From Lachnospiraceae bacterium UBA7026 (GTDB lineage Bacteria; Bacillota; Clostridia; Lachnospirales; Lachnospiraceae), in contig DLBH01000026.1 in NCBI GenBank assembly GCA_002494165.1, positions 40,328 through 97,219 of the forward strand: a DNA stretch of 56,892 nt, in the 5' to 3' direction. The translations under genes were made by a program, and so were the position numbers. Below are positions 40,856-50,329 of the stretch, one piece after another. Under the pieces are notes generated by a model. It made no database searches. It saw only the letters and a program-made list of their open reading frames with translations, and was not told the origin of the DNA. The stretch's first letter is position 1. Each line of letters begins with the position of its first letter.

Positions 40856-40914
40856 AAAAAGCGTCACATGAGACCTGCCCATTTGAAAATGAATGGCTTA
40901 TCCCATGTGACGCT
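40856..40914 (-). terminator. Terminator of the tig-ysxC operon
   Basis: On the minus strand AGCGTCACATG (from 40914) pairs with CATGTGACGCT (to 40860) and is followed by TTTTT. The 33-base loop is long, but the stem is perfect. It lies 50 bases behind the ysxC stop. Confidence 0.75.
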
Positions 40915-40963
40915 TCTGTTTAATTCTGTTGATGATATTTATTCAATTAATAGTACATTTTCT

Positions 40964-41578
40964 CTATTCTGTTATGGGTTCCTCTTCTTCCCGGTCTAAA
41001 GCATAGGTCTCAATCAGATCCCAGATCTGGTCTCTTCCCTGCCTGGTGACCGCAGAAAAGGGTACAACCGGCACCCCGTCTATGACATGGAGGGTCTCCT
41101 TGACCAGCTTCAGCTGTTTGGAAAGCTGACTCTTTTTTATCTTATCAAGCTTGGTAGCTACAATGACCGGTGAAAAGCCGTTGGAGAGAATCCACCGGTA
41201 CATCTGGACATCATTGTCGGTCGGCTTATGGCGGATGTCTATAAGCAGGAAAACCATCCTGAGCTGTCTGGAAGTGTGTAGATAATTCTCGATCATGGGT
41301 CCCCATTTGGCAGAGACGGACTTGGAAATCTTTGCATAACCATAGCCGGGCAGGTCCACGATATACATCTCATGATTTACATTATAGAAATTAATGGTCT
41401 GGGTTTTGCCTGGCTGACCTGAGGTCCTGGCCAGCTTCTTCCTGTTGACCATGGCATTGATCAGGGAAGATTTACCCACATTGGACTTGCCGGCAAAGGC
41501 CACCTCCGGAAGCTGGTTGTCAGGCAGCTTGCTGGTGATCCCACAGACAGTCTCCAGACTTACATCTTTAATAACCAT
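40964..41578 (-). CDS. ysxC: Ribosome biogenesis GTPase YsxC/EngB
   Basis: A 204-residue GTPase needed for large ribosomal subunit assembly. G1 GKSNVGKSS, G3 DLPGYGYA and G4 TKLDK are intact, as is the EngB feature TSGQPGKTQTINFYN. Last gene of the tig-clpP-clpX-lon-ysxC run, the order known from Bacillus and many Clostridia. ATG 41578 has AAAGGAGTTATAT; a start ten codons upstream lacks a site. Confidence 0.96.
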   Translation of the reverse strand: MVIKDVSLETVCGITSKLPDNQLPEVAFAGKSNVGKSSLINAMVNRKKLARTSGQPGKTQTINFYNVNHEMYIVDLPGYGYAKISKSVSAKWGPMIENYLHTSRQLRMVFLLIDIRHKPTDNDVQMYRWILSNGFSPVIVATKLDKIKKSQLSKQLKLVKETLHVIDGVPVVPFSAVTRQGRDQIWDLIETYALDREEEEPITE

Positions 41579-41633
41579 ATATAACTCCTTTACAAGGGGC
41601 CGGCTCAAAAAGCCGGCCCTGACAGCTATCTGC

Positions 41634-41741
41634 TATTTTTCCTTCACCATGGCAATAAGGATCACTTATTTTCCCTTCACCACGGCAATAGGGATCACTT
41701 ATTTTCCCTTCACCATGGCAATAGGGATCACTTCTTCCATG
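41634..41741 (-). repeat. 33-base tandem repeat on the 3' end of lon
   Basis: Three units at 33-base spacing (41709, 41676, 41643), each coding the lon end VIPIAMVKGK plus TAA or a near copy (IPIAVVKGK, ILIAMVKEK). Because 33 is divisible by three, the extra copies stay in frame with lon and provide two further stops behind the first. Confidence 0.9.
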
Positions 41742-44011
41742 GAGTCCACATAGGTGACCACCATGCCTTCTGTAATCTCCTCATCCAGTTCCAGCACATG
41801 CCTCTTGTTCTTCGACGGCACCAGAACCTCCTTCATACCGGCTGTCTTGGCCGCCAGAAGTTTCTCTTTAAGGCCTCCGATTGGCAGGACTCTGCCCCGG
41901 AGGGTCACCTCACCGGTCATAGCCAGGTCACCCCGGACCGGAATTCCGGTTATGGCTGACAGAATAGCCAGGGCCATGGTAATACCTGCCGAGGGCCCGT
42001 CCTTGGGAACAGCCCCCTCCGGAATATGGAGATGGATATCATGCATCTCAAAGAAATCTTCAGGGATATCATATCTTCTGGCAATAGACCGGATATAGCT
42101 TAGTCCGATCTCTGCCGACTCCTTCATCACGTCACCCATCTGGCCGGTCAGCTTCAGCCGGCCTTTCCCGGGCATAATATTCACCTCGATAGACAGGGTG
42201 TCACCGCCCACACTGGTCCAGGCCAGGCCGCGGACCACACCTACCTGGGGCTTTGTCGCCTGGTCATCTTCTTCATAAAGGGGAATACCCAGCAGCTCTT
42301 CCAGATTATCTTCCGTCACCAGCACCTGCTTCTCACCCTCGACGATCTTCCGGGCAGTTTTATGCATGATCTTACCGATCTGTCTCTCCAGGTTACGGAC
42401 ACCTGCCTCCCTGGTATAAGAGCGGATGATTTTATAGATTAACTCATCGGGTATAGTGATCTGGTCTTTTTTTATGCCGCTGGCCTTCCTCTGCTTTTCC
42501 AGCAGGTACTTATCCGCGATATGGAACTTTTCGTTCTCCGTATAAGAGGACAGTTCAATAATCTCCATCCTGTCCAGCAGGGGTCTGGCGATGGGGCCCA
42601 AATCATTGGCCGTGGCAATAAACAGGACATCACTCAGGTCCAGAGGCACCTCCAGATAGTGGTCCCGGAAAGCCACATTCTGCTCTCCGTCCAGAACCTC
42701 CAGCAGGGCAGAGGCTGTATCTCCCTTGTAGTCACTGCTCACCTTGTCAATCTCGTCAAGGAGCATAAGGGGGTTTCTTACTCCGGCCTGGCGGATTCCC
42801 TCGGCGATTCGTCCGGGCATGGCTCCGATGTAGGTCTTTCTGTGCCCGCGGATCTCTGCCTCGTCCCTGACACCGCCCAGGGAAATGCGGACATACTTTT
42901 TATTCAGGGCCCTGGCCACAGATTTGGCTACGGATGTCTTTCCCGTTCCAGGAGGTCCAACAAGGCAAAGTATGGGTGGCTCACCCTCCTTGTTGAGGGC
43001 CCGGACAGCCAGGTAATCCATGATCCTCTCTTTAACCTTCTCAAGACCATAGTGGTCTTCCTCCAGGATCTTCATGGCCTGCTTCAAGTCCTTATTATCC
43101 CTGGAGGCTTTATTCCAGGGCATCTCCAGCATATTCTCGATATAGTTCTTCATCATGGCACTCTCAGCAGCCATGATGGGGATGGATTTAAATCGCTTGA
43201 TCTCTTTTCGAATCTTGTCCTTCACTTCCTTGGGAGCCTTCAGCTTCTCACATTTTTCCAGATATTCTTCCGCCTCGGAGACGATGTCGTCCTCACCCAG
43301 TTCCTCCCGGATCACCTTCTGTTGTTCCCGCAGCAGGTAGTCTCTCTGGTTCTTGTCTACCCCTTTTTTGACCTTCTCCGCAATCTCGTTGCGGATATCA
43401 CTGATGGCAGACTCCTCACTGAGAATAATCAGGAGCATCTCCGCCTGCTTCATGACATCAGTCTCCTCTAAGATCTGCTGCTTCTTATCAATCTCGAAAG
43501 GCAGCTGGGAAGCCAGTTCATTGATCAGGGGATAAAGCTTCTTCTCATCGATAGCTTTCTGGAGCTGGGGCGGCGGAAATCCTTTATTTCTCTCCCCGAA
43601 ATACTCCACCTGCTCTTCTAAATCTCTGAGAAGAGCTGTCTCTGTGTTTGTATCTTCAGGAAAATGCTTCGGCAAAATCTCTTCCACCAGGGCCTTGGAA
43701 GAGTCTTCTCCCTCTATGTATTCCAGAATTCTGGCCTTGTACTGGCCTTCTACAAAAACACGGAGCAGACCCTGGCCCGCCTTAACCATCTGAAGGATGG
43801 TTGCCACTGTCCCAACCCGGTAGAGATCTTCTTTACCAGGTTTGTCTAAAGAAGGGTCACGCTGGTTAACCAGGAATATCTGCTGGAAATGATTGACCGA
43901 TTCCTCCAGTGCCTTGATGGACCTGGGCCTGGCAACTTCAAAGAAGGTTGATGTCTGCGGATATACCATTTTCCCTCGCAAGGCTAAAAGTGGTAATAGC
44001 TTTTTCTCCAT
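41699..44011 (-). CDS. lon: ATP-dependent protease Lon
   Basis: A 770-residue LonA protease for damaged and regulatory proteins. The LON N-domain (LPLLALRGKMVYPQ) covers about 1-190, a coiled coil follows, the AAA+ domain has Walker A VGPPGTGKTS and Walker B LMLLDEIDKV, and the C-terminal protease domain carries Ser674 in PKDGPSAGI and Lys717 in GGLKEKLLAA. Full length for the family. GGAGGAATTGA precedes the ATG. No CIRCE or CtsR box is recognisable in the 170-base gap before it. The last ten codons and stop are a tandem repeat unit. Confidence 0.97.
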   Translation of the reverse strand: MEKKLLPLLALRGKMVYPQTSTFFEVARPRSIKALEESVNHFQQIFLVNQRDPSLDKPGKEDLYRVGTVATILQMVKAGQGLLRVFVEGQYKARILEYIEGEDSSKALVEEILPKHFPEDTNTETALLRDLEEQVEYFGERNKGFPPPQLQKAIDEKKLYPLINELASQLPFEIDKKQQILEETDVMKQAEMLLIILSEESAISDIRNEIAEKVKKGVDKNQRDYLLREQQKVIREELGEDDIVSEAEEYLEKCEKLKAPKEVKDKIRKEIKRFKSIPIMAAESAMMKNYIENMLEMPWNKASRDNKDLKQAMKILEEDHYGLEKVKERIMDYLAVRALNKEGEPPILCLVGPPGTGKTSVAKSVARALNKKYVRISLGGVRDEAEIRGHRKTYIGAMPGRIAEGIRQAGVRNPLMLLDEIDKVSSDYKGDTASALLEVLDGEQNVAFRDHYLEVPLDLSDVLFIATANDLGPIARPLLDRMEIIELSSYTENEKFHIADKYLLEKQRKASGIKKDQITIPDELIYKIIRSYTREAGVRNLERQIGKIMHKTARKIVEGEKQVLVTEDNLEELLGIPLYEEDDQATKPQVGVVRGLAWTSVGGDTLSIEVNIMPGKGRLKLTGQMGDVMKESAEIGLSYIRSIARRYDIPEDFFEMHDIHLHIPEGAVPKDGPSAGITMALAILSAITGIPVRGDLAMTGEVTLRGRVLPIGGLKEKLLAAKTAGMKEVLVPSKNKRHVLELDEEITEGMVVTYVDSMEEVIPIAMVKGK

Positions 44012-44181
44012 TCAATTCCTCCATAATCTGTCAGTTTAGCTGATGTGCAAAAGGCCGGCACAAAATCGGGAATAGACACAGCTATTTCCCCGGGAAAAAC
44101 TCGGTCATCCCCACACTTTGTGTCAGCCTGTATAGTTTTTATCCTGCCCGGTTCTAAGGAAAAGATCTCAATCTCCCGTCC

Positions 44182-45483
44182 TCAGGCAATCTCGTCATTA
44201 TTTTTCTTTTTGCTGTGCTTCTTGGGCGCAGGCTTGGCCGCTACGGGCTCATCATGGAAAGTAAGCAGGGGCTCACCCTCTCCCCGCACAAGATCAGCCG
44301 TAATGGTACAGCTTGCCGTCAGCTCATCAGAGGGAATCTGATACATCAGGTCAAGGACCACTGACTCCATGATAGACCTGAGTCCTCTGGCGCCGGTATT
44401 CCTGGCTATAGCCTTCTCAGCGATGGCAGCCAGAGCCTCATCCGTGAAGAAGAGCTCCACGCCATCCATCTCAAAAAGCTTCTGATACTGCTTTACCAGG
44501 GCACTCTTGGGCTGGGTCAGAATCTGGATCAGGGCATCTTCATCGAGAGGATTGAGGGAAACATTTACCGGCACACGCCCGATAAACTCGGGAATCAGAC
44601 CGAACTTCACAAAATCCTCCGGAAGTACCTGGGCCAGCAGGGCACCGAGATCCTTCTTCCTCTTCTCCACAATATCTGCCTGGAAACCGATGGACTTCTT
44701 GCCGATCCGGTTCTCGATAATCTTCTCAAGGCCGTCAAAGGCACCACCACAGATAAAAAGGATATTGGTTGTATCAATCTGGAGAAACTCCTGATGGGGA
44801 TGCTTTCTCCCACCCTGGGGCGGCACGGATGCTACCGTTCCCTCCAGAATCTTCAGCAGGGCCTGCTGAACTCCCTCACCGGAAACATCACGGGTAATGG
44901 ATGTATTCTCCGACTTGCGGGTAATCTTATCAATCTCATCAATATATATGATACCGGTCTGAGCCCGCTCTATATCATAGTCAGCCGCCTGAATGAGCTT
45001 GAGGAGGATATTCTCCACGTCCTCACCCACATAGCCGGCCTCGGTGAGAGCCGTCGCGTCAGCTATGGCGAAAGGAACATTCAGAAGCTTGGCCAAAGTC
45101 TGGGCCAGCAGGGTCTTGCCGGACCCGGTCGGTCCCAGCATGAGGATATTGGACTTCTGCAGTTCAATATCATGGACATCTCCGAAAAGAATCCTTTTAT
45201 AATGATTATATACCGCCACCGAGAGAACCTTCTTAGCCTTCTCCTGTCCGATGACATAGTCATCAAGAAAGGCCTTCATCTCCTTGGGCTTCATCAGGTT
45301 AATCTCCTGGGAGTCCTCCGCAAACTCATCGAACTCATCCTCAATGATCTCTGAGCAGACCTCAATACACTCATCGCAGATGAATACCCCTTTGGGACCG
45401 GCAACAAGCTTTCTCACCTGGTCCTGGGACTTATTACAGAAAGAGCACCTGGGCTGTTTGCTGTTATCATACCTTCCTGCCAT
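44182..45483 (-). CDS. clpX: ClpX ATPase subunit of ClpXP
   Basis: A 433-residue AAA+ unfoldase. The C4 zinc domain ([21 protein letters not shown]) lies at residues 14-42, Walker A GPTGSGKT and Walker [11 protein letters not shown] follow, and the IGF-type ClpP-contact loop region and sensor [12 protein letters not shown] are present. It delivers unfolded substrates to ClpP, whose gene lies 41 bases upstream. A Lys-rich tail ([13 protein letters not shown]) extends the C-terminus slightly. GAGGTGACCAG precedes the ATG. Confidence 0.97.
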   Translation of the reverse strand: MAGRYDNSKQPRCSFCNKSQDQVRKLVAGPKGVFICDECIEVCSEIIEDEFDEFAEDSQEINLMKPKEMKAFLDDYVIGQEKAKKVLSVAVYNHYKRILFGDVHDIELQKSNILMLGPTGSGKTLLAQTLAKLLNVPFAIADATALTEAGYVGEDVENILLKLIQAADYDIERAQTGIIYIDEIDKITRKSENTSITRDVSGEGVQQALLKILEGTVASVPPQGGRKHPHQEFLQIDTTNILFICGGAFDGLEKIIENRIGKKSIGFQADIVEKRKKDLGALLAQVLPEDFVKFGLIPEFIGRVPVNVSLNPLDEDALIQILTQPKSALVKQYQKLFEMDGVELFFTDEALAAIAEKAIARNTGARGLRSIMESVVLDLMYQIPSDELTASCTITADLVRGEGEPLLTFHDEPVAAKPAPKKHSKKKNNDEIA

Positions 45484-45524
45484 CTGGTCACCTCAATTCT
45501 TTATTTGTGCCAAACCAGACGCGG

Positions 45525-46109
45525 TTACTGCCTTTTATCGACTACCTGGTCGATCAGGCCATACTCGAGCGCCTGCTCTGCGGTCATATAGTTGTCTCGC
45601 TCTGTATCCTGTACGACCTTCTCGTAGGGCTGTCCCGTGTTCTCAGCAAGAATCCGGTTCAGTTTTTCTTTGGTCTGGATAATATGCTCTGCGGCAATCT
45701 CAATCTCCGTGGCCTGGCCCTGGGCTCCGCCCGAGGGCTGGTGGATCATGATCTCCGCATTGGGGAGAGCCATCCGCTTGCCCTTGGCACCGCCGGCCAG
45801 AAGGAAAGCTCCCATGCTTGCGGCCATACCCATACAGATCGTGGCCACGTCACATTTTACAAACTGCATGGTATCATAGATAGCCATACCTGCCGTAACA
45901 GATCCACCCGGGCTCATGATATAGAGGCTGATATCCTTGTCAGGATCCTCAGACTCCAGGAAGAGCAGCTGGGATACAACCAGGCTGGCTGTCACATCAT
46001 TCACTTCTTCCCCAAGAAAGATGATTCTTTCCTTGAGGAGTCTGGAGTAGATATCATAGGATCTCTCTCCGTGACTGGTCTGTTCAATGACATAAGGTAC
46101 TAAACTCAT
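45525..46109 (-). CDS. clpP: ClpP protease subunit
   Basis: A 194-residue serine peptidase that forms the 14-mer chamber of ClpXP. Catalytic Ser98 ([11 protein letters not shown]) and His123 (MIHQPSGG) are clear; the Asp lies near residue 172 in ERDNYM. The start [20 protein letters not shown] contains the short propeptide-like N-terminus. ATG 46109 with CAGGAGGAAAT is chosen over a reading 17 codons longer. Confidence 0.97.
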   Translation of the reverse strand: MSLVPYVIEQTSHGERSYDIYSRLLKERIIFLGEEVNDVTASLVVSQLLFLESEDPDKDISLYIMSPGGSVTAGMAIYDTMQFVKCDVATICMGMAASMGAFLLAGGAKGKRMALPNAEIMIHQPSGGAQGQATEIEIAAEHIIQTKEKLNRILAENTGQPYEKVVQDTERDNYMTAEQALEYGLIDQVVDKRQ

Positions 46110-46190
46110 ATTTCCTCCTGTCAAGAATCCGCCGCCGTAAAAGACACAGCGACGGATCAATATGCATTATCTAAAGTGTCAATCGAGGGA

Positions 46191-47507
46191 TTAGTCCTCG
46201 AAATCAAGCTCCTCAGAAGGCTCCACGATCTTTGCCTGGTCGAGGATGAAATCAACGGCTTTCTGAACTGCCAGATTCTCGCGGATATTCTCCTTCTCCT
46301 CCTCCTGCATGTATGTGGAAAGCTGGGCAACGTCCATCTGGTACATGGTGGCCATACGCTCAAGCTCTGCCTGCAGGTCCTCATCGCTGACCTCGATACC
46401 CTCTGCTGCCGCGATGGCCTCCAGAACAAGACTGCCCTGGATCCGCTTCTCAGCGTCCGGTCTAAGGGACTCTCTGAGGGCGTCCATGCTCTGGCCGGAG
46501 TACTGCAGGTACTGCTCGAAGGTCAGACCCTGGTAGGAGATTCTCTGCTTGAACTCATCCACCATACGGTCGATCTGGGTCTGCAGCATAGCGTCCGGGA
46601 TATCAATCTCGGAAGACTCAACAATCTGGGCCAGGAGTTCATTCTCCATAGCGGACTTGGCCCGCTCTTCCTTACCCATGATCAGCTTGGCCTTAATATC
46701 TTCCTTGTACTCCTCAAGGGAATCAAACTCTGTAGTATCCTGTGCGAAATCATCATCGATCTCAGGAAGCTGCTTTTCCTTAATGCCGAGAATCTTCACA
46801 TGGAAATTAGCCGGCTTTCCGGCAACCTCTGCGGAGTGGTACTCTTCCGGGAAGGTCACTTCCACATCCTTCTCATCGCCGATGTTGAGACCTACAAGCT
46901 GGTCCTCAAAGGTGTCGATGAAGGAGTGGGATCCGATCTCCAGTCTCTGGCTCTCTGCTGTTCCGCCATCAAAGGGAACACCGTCAACAGTTCCGGCATA
47001 GTTGAGAGTGATGATGTCACCTTCCTTGACCGGTCTGTCCTCGATGTCAACCTCAACACCGTTCTGCTCCTGGGCCTTCTTCAGTTCTGCCTCAACCTCG
47101 TCGTCAGATACTTCTACGGAATCCTTCTGGACTTCCAGTCCCTTGTACTCACCAAGGGTGATCTCCGGCTTCAGGGCAACCTCTGCCGTAAACACCAGGT
47201 CTTTGTTCTTTCCGAAATCCGTCACAGCGATATCAGGGCGGGAAACAATATCAAGTCCGCTTTCCTTTACCGCCTCGTCGTAGGCGTCCGGAAGAAGATC
47301 GTTCACAGCATCCTCATAAAATACTTCCGGTCCGTAAACCTTCTCAACCATAGACATGGGAGTCTTGCCCTTGCGGAATCCCGGAATATTAAAGGAATTC
47401 TTCCTCCTGTTGTAAACCTTCTTCATAGCTGCGTTAAACTCTGCAGCCGGCACGGTAACGGTAAGCTTGGCCATATTGTGCTCTAATTTCTCAACCTGTA
47501 CGCTCAT
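46191..47507 (-). CDS. tig: Trigger factor chaperone
   Basis: A 438-residue ribosome-bound chaperone and prolyl isomerase. The ribosome-binding domain has the signature FNIPGFRKGKTP (about residues 38-49), the FKBP domain covers about 150-245 (VKEGDIITLNYAGTVDGVPF, split in two motifs), and the helical C-terminal arms extend to the acidic end SEELDFED. First gene of the proteostasis operon; AAGGAGGATTTTTGAG precedes the ATG. Confidence 0.97.
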   Translation of the reverse strand: MSVQVEKLEHNMAKLTVTVPAAEFNAAMKKVYNRRKNSFNIPGFRKGKTPMSMVEKVYGPEVFYEDAVNDLLPDAYDEAVKESGLDIVSRPDIAVTDFGKNKDLVFTAEVALKPEITLGEYKGLEVQKDSVEVSDDEVEAELKKAQEQNGVEVDIEDRPVKEGDIITLNYAGTVDGVPFDGGTAESQRLEIGSHSFIDTFEDQLVGLNIGDEKDVEVTFPEEYHSAEVAGKPANFHVKILGIKEKQLPEIDDDFAQDTTEFDSLEEYKEDIKAKLIMGKEERAKSAMENELLAQIVESSEIDIPDAMLQTQIDRMVDEFKQRISYQGLTFEQYLQYSGQSMDALRESLRPDAEKRIQGSLVLEAIAAAEGIEVSDEDLQAELERMATMYQMDVAQLSTYMQEEEKENIRENLAVQKAVDFILDQAKIVEPSEELDFED

Positions 47508-47557
47508 CTCAAAAATCCTCCTTGTACGATAAAGTTCCTGATTATCATCGCATATTC

Positions 47558-47696
47558 ATCCCGCCTCAGGCAGGATATTAGTATGTGATCCGGAATCCTC
47601 TTGTCCGGGATCCGTCAACCGGTTGAACCGGATTGTATTCATTTATGGCATGAAAACACATTTAGGTATTATAACACGGAAGAAGTCAACTGTCCA
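47558..47696 (-). promoter_or_regulatory. tig operon promoter and structured leader
   Basis: On the minus strand: TGGACA (47696-47691), 17 bases, TATAAT (47673-47668). The leader of about 155 bases holds three hairpins: CCGGTTGAACCGG (47619-47631), GATCCGG with CCGGGATC (47587-47612) and ATCCCGCC with GGCAGGAT (47558-47576), the last about 50 bases before the tig ATG. Confidence 0.65.
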
Positions 47697-47720
47697 TATC
47701 CTATTTCCGAGATTTGGGAC

Positions 47721-47780
47721 AGTATTTATTCCATCAGTATTTATTCCATCAGTTCTGATTCCACCAGTATTTATTCCACC
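47721..47780 (-). repeat. 15-base tandem repeat on the 3' end of the HAD gene
   Basis: Four head-to-tail 15-base units (AGTATTTATTCCATC type on the plus strand). The first unit on the message contains the gene's last codons LVE and TAA; the next reads in frame as ILVES/ELME and gives TAA again two units later. 15 bases keep the frame. Confidence 0.88.
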
Positions 47781-48466
47781 AGGACCTGCAGGAGACCTGC
47801 CGGCTCATCGATCAGCCATTCCGGCCCCAGCTCTTCCAGGAAAGCCCTGTCCCTGAAACCCCAGGAACAGGCCACACAGCAAAGACCTGCATTTTTCGCT
47901 GTTTCCAGGTCCACCTCTGAATCTCCTACATAGACAGCTTCCTCCGGCTTCCTGCCCAGCTGTCTCAAGGCCTCGAATACCGTATCAGGAGCAGGTTTCT
48001 TCCGGATCCCCTCACTCTCCTTCTCCCCGATTGCCACGGGAATATAGTCCTGGAAATATAATCTGGCCAGCTCTTTCACGGCAAAATCACCCTTGTTGGA
48101 CACGATGGCCATGGCCTTTCCCTTCTCCTTAAGGGCAGCCAGCATGTCCATGACTCCTGGATAGGGCCTGGTCTTGTCATTACAATGAGCACCGTAATAT
48201 TCTTTAAAGAGGGCCACCGCCGGCTCAAAATCCCGATCCTCCTTCCCTCCGGGAAGGCAGAGGGCCACCAGCCGGGCTATGCCATTACCCACGAAAGACC
48301 GGATCTCCTCCAAAGTCCTGGACCTGCAGCCAAATTGGGCCATGGTATAATTGGCCGCGTCCGTCAGATCCTCCAGGGTGTCCAGCAGGGTCCCGTCCAG
48401 ATCAAAAACATAAGTGGTAAATGCTTCTTTCCTATCTTCCATTCTCTTGCCCATTTTATCTTCCAT
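47771..48466 (-). CDS. HAD phosphatase, phosphoglycolate phosphatase-like
   Basis: A 231-residue HAD hydrolase of the Gph/PGP type. Motif I FDLDGTLLDT (Asp22 and Asp24), a helical cap (about 35-100), motif II IVSNKGD, the motif III lysine in RKKPAPD and motif IV YVGDSEVDLETA are all present. Possible substrates are 2-phosphoglycolate or other small phosphates; the sequence alone does not decide. AAGGAGAGAAAACC precedes the ATG. Confidence 0.88.
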   Translation of the reverse strand: MEDKMGKRMEDRKEAFTTYVFDLDGTLLDTLEDLTDAANYTMAQFGCRSRTLEEIRSFVGNGIARLVALCLPGGKEDRDFEPAVALFKEYYGAHCNDKTRPYPGVMDMLAALKEKGKAMAIVSNKGDFAVKELARLYFQDYIPVAIGEKESEGIRKKPAPDTVFEALRQLGRKPEEAVYVGDSEVDLETAKNAGLCCVACSWGFRDRAFLEELGPEWLIDEPAGLLQVLVE

Positions 48467-48479
48467 GGTTTTCTCTCCT

Positions 48480-48910
48480 TATACCAGATATAATTGCTAA
48501 TCAGCCCCTTGTGGAACCGGTCTTTTTTTCATCCGTTTTCCATTGTTTTCATAGTATCTTTTCCAGTTTCTGTCACTATTCTTTTCCAATTTCCGTCGCT
48601 ACTCTTTTCCAGTTTTTATTACTATTCGTTTTTTAAGTTCTTTCCCGGCTTAATTCTTCTTTTTTCCTGCTGGGTTTTTCCTCATTTTCCCAGTGCTACC
48701 ATTCTAAATTATGCCGGTGGCATCTGTCAATTCCCACATTATTATTGACACTTCCCATAGCAATTTTTATAATAAAATCACGGAATAAAACCCTTTCACA
48801 GGGTGGAAATATTTACAGACAGAGCCCGGACCGGCCAGTCCACCTGCCGCCTTCAAAGGGGTTTACGGGCAGGTCCCGCCCCAGTCCCCGGCTCACTACA
48901 GGAGAAGCCT
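48480..48910. other. Intergenic region with 23-base tandem repeats
   Basis: No gene is seen between the HAD start and the FAD protein start. Three 23-base units lie at 48554-48576, 48577-48599 and 48600-48622 with the core CTTTTCCA. The remainder is T-rich on the plus strand; GACAC-TTCCCATAGC-like promoter sequences near 48750-48780 are too weak to call. Confidence 0.55.
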
Positions 48911-50299
48911 ATGAATAATGATTATGATGTAGCAATTATCGGCTGCGGAGAAGCCGGAATATACGCAGGTTATGAATTATCCCTCAAAGCGCCTTCACTA
49001 AAGATCGCCGTCTTTGAAAAAGGTCAGGAAATCTATAAAAGAAGCTGCCCCATCGTGGCAGGCAAGGTAGACCACTGTATTCACTGCAAGGTCTGCGACA
49101 CCATGTGCGGCTTTGGAGGAGCCGGTGCCTTCTCCGATGGAAAGTTCAACTTTACTACGGAATTTGGCGGCTGGCTCACAGATTATATGAGCCGGGAAGA
49201 GGTTATGGACCTGATCCACTATGTTGATTCCGTCAATGTGGACCATGGAGCCACCAAAGACTTCTTTTCTACATCTACACCCGAGGCAAGGGCCCTGGCC
49301 AAGCGGGCTCTGGAGTATGATCTCCACCTGCTGGAGGCCCGCTGCAAGCACCTAGGGACCGAAAAGAATCTGCAGATCCTGACCAATATCTATGAAGGTC
49401 TCAGAGATAAGCTGGATTTCTTCTTCAGCACCAGTGTAAAGACCATTGAACAGGAGGGAGAGGGTTACCGGCTGACCACAGAAGCCGGCCAGATCTATTC
49501 CTGCCACTATCTCATTGCCGCTCCCGGCAGGAGCGGGGCAGAATGGTTTTCCGGTCAGTGCAGGCATCTGGGACTGAAACTGATCAACAACCAGGTGGAT
49601 GTCGGAGTGCGGGTAGAGGTTCCGGCAAAAGTTTTCGAACATATCACGGATGTGGTCTATGAATCCAAACTTCTCTTCCGGACCAAGCAATACGGAGATA
49701 AGGTCCGCACCTTCTGCATGAACCCTTACGGCTATGTGGTTGCTGAGAATGTGGAAGGAATCAACACGGTCAATGGTCACTCCTATTCCGATGCCTCGCT
49801 GAGGAGTGAAAATACCAACTTTGCTCTCCTGGTATCCAACCATTTCACAGAGCCGTTTGACGAGCCCCACCGCTATGGCAAGCACATCGCCTCTCTTTCC
49901 AATATGCTTGGAGGCGGTATCCTGGTCCAGCGTTTCGGCGACCTGGTAAAGGGTGTAAGGACAAATGACCACCGGCTCAGCCAGTCCTTCGTCCACCCCA
50001 CTTTAAAGGCGGCCGTCCCTGGCGACCTGTCCCTGGCCCTGCCCAAAAGACAGCTTGACGATATCATAGAAATGATCTATACCCTGGACAAGCTGGCCCC
50101 CGGCACGGCCAACTATGACACTCTGCTCTATGGGGCGGAGGTCAAGTTCTACTCTGCCAGACTGGAACTGTCCACCGAACTGGAGACCAAATTACCGGGC
50201 TTCTTCGCCGTAGGCGACGGGGCCGGAACCACCAGAGGTCTGGCCCAGGCTGGCGCTTCCGGCATCAGGGCCGCCAGAGCCATTTTAAAAAGACTCTAG
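48911..50299 (+). CDS. COG2509 FAD-dependent dehydrogenase-like protein
   Basis: A 462-residue flavoprotein. The dinucleotide fold is at the N-terminus (VAIIGCGEAGIYAGYEL) and the matching FAD end at the C-terminus (GFFAVGDGAGTTRGLAQAG). Between them, residues about 51-62 contain the cysteine group HCIHCKVCDTMCGFGGAG, suggesting metal or redox chemistry. COG2509 proteins are uncharacterised. ATG 48911 follows AGGAGAAGCCT; the preceding in-frame stretch is Arg/Pro-rich and not family-like. Confidence 0.9.
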   Translation: MNNDYDVAIIGCGEAGIYAGYELSLKAPSLKIAVFEKGQEIYKRSCPIVAGKVDHCIHCKVCDTMCGFGGAGAFSDGKFNFTTEFGGWLTDYMSREEVMDLIHYVDSVNVDHGATKDFFSTSTPEARALAKRALEYDLHLLEARCKHLGTEKNLQILTNIYEGLRDKLDFFFSTSVKTIEQEGEGYRLTTEAGQIYSCHYLIAAPGRSGAEWFSGQCRHLGLKLINNQVDVGVRVEVPAKVFEHITDVVYESKLLFRTKQYGDKVRTFCMNPYGYVVAENVEGINTVNGHSYSDASLRSENTNFALLVSNHFTEPFDEPHRYGKHIASLSNMLGGGILVQRFGDLVKGVRTNDHRLSQSFVHPTLKAAVPGDLSLALPKRQLDDIIEMIYTLDKLAPGTANYDTLLYGAEVKFYSARLELSTELETKLPGFFAVGDGAGTTRGLAQAGASGIRAARAILKRL

Positions 50300-50329
50300 C
50301 TCTGGCCCCATCCTACCACAAGAACCAAC

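Noticed and set aside
42521..43471. 316-codon open frame on the plus strand
   Set aside because: Complement of lon; no start signals.
44012..44181. CIRCE or CtsR operator before lon
   Set aside because: No TTAGCACTC inverted repeat and no CtsR-type heptamer tandem could be found; only weak hairpins and a poor promoter-like TTAGAA/TATACA pair.
46176..47486. 436-codon open frame on the plus strand
   Set aside because: Complement of tig; no ribosome binding site and Leu-rich composition typical of an antisense frame.
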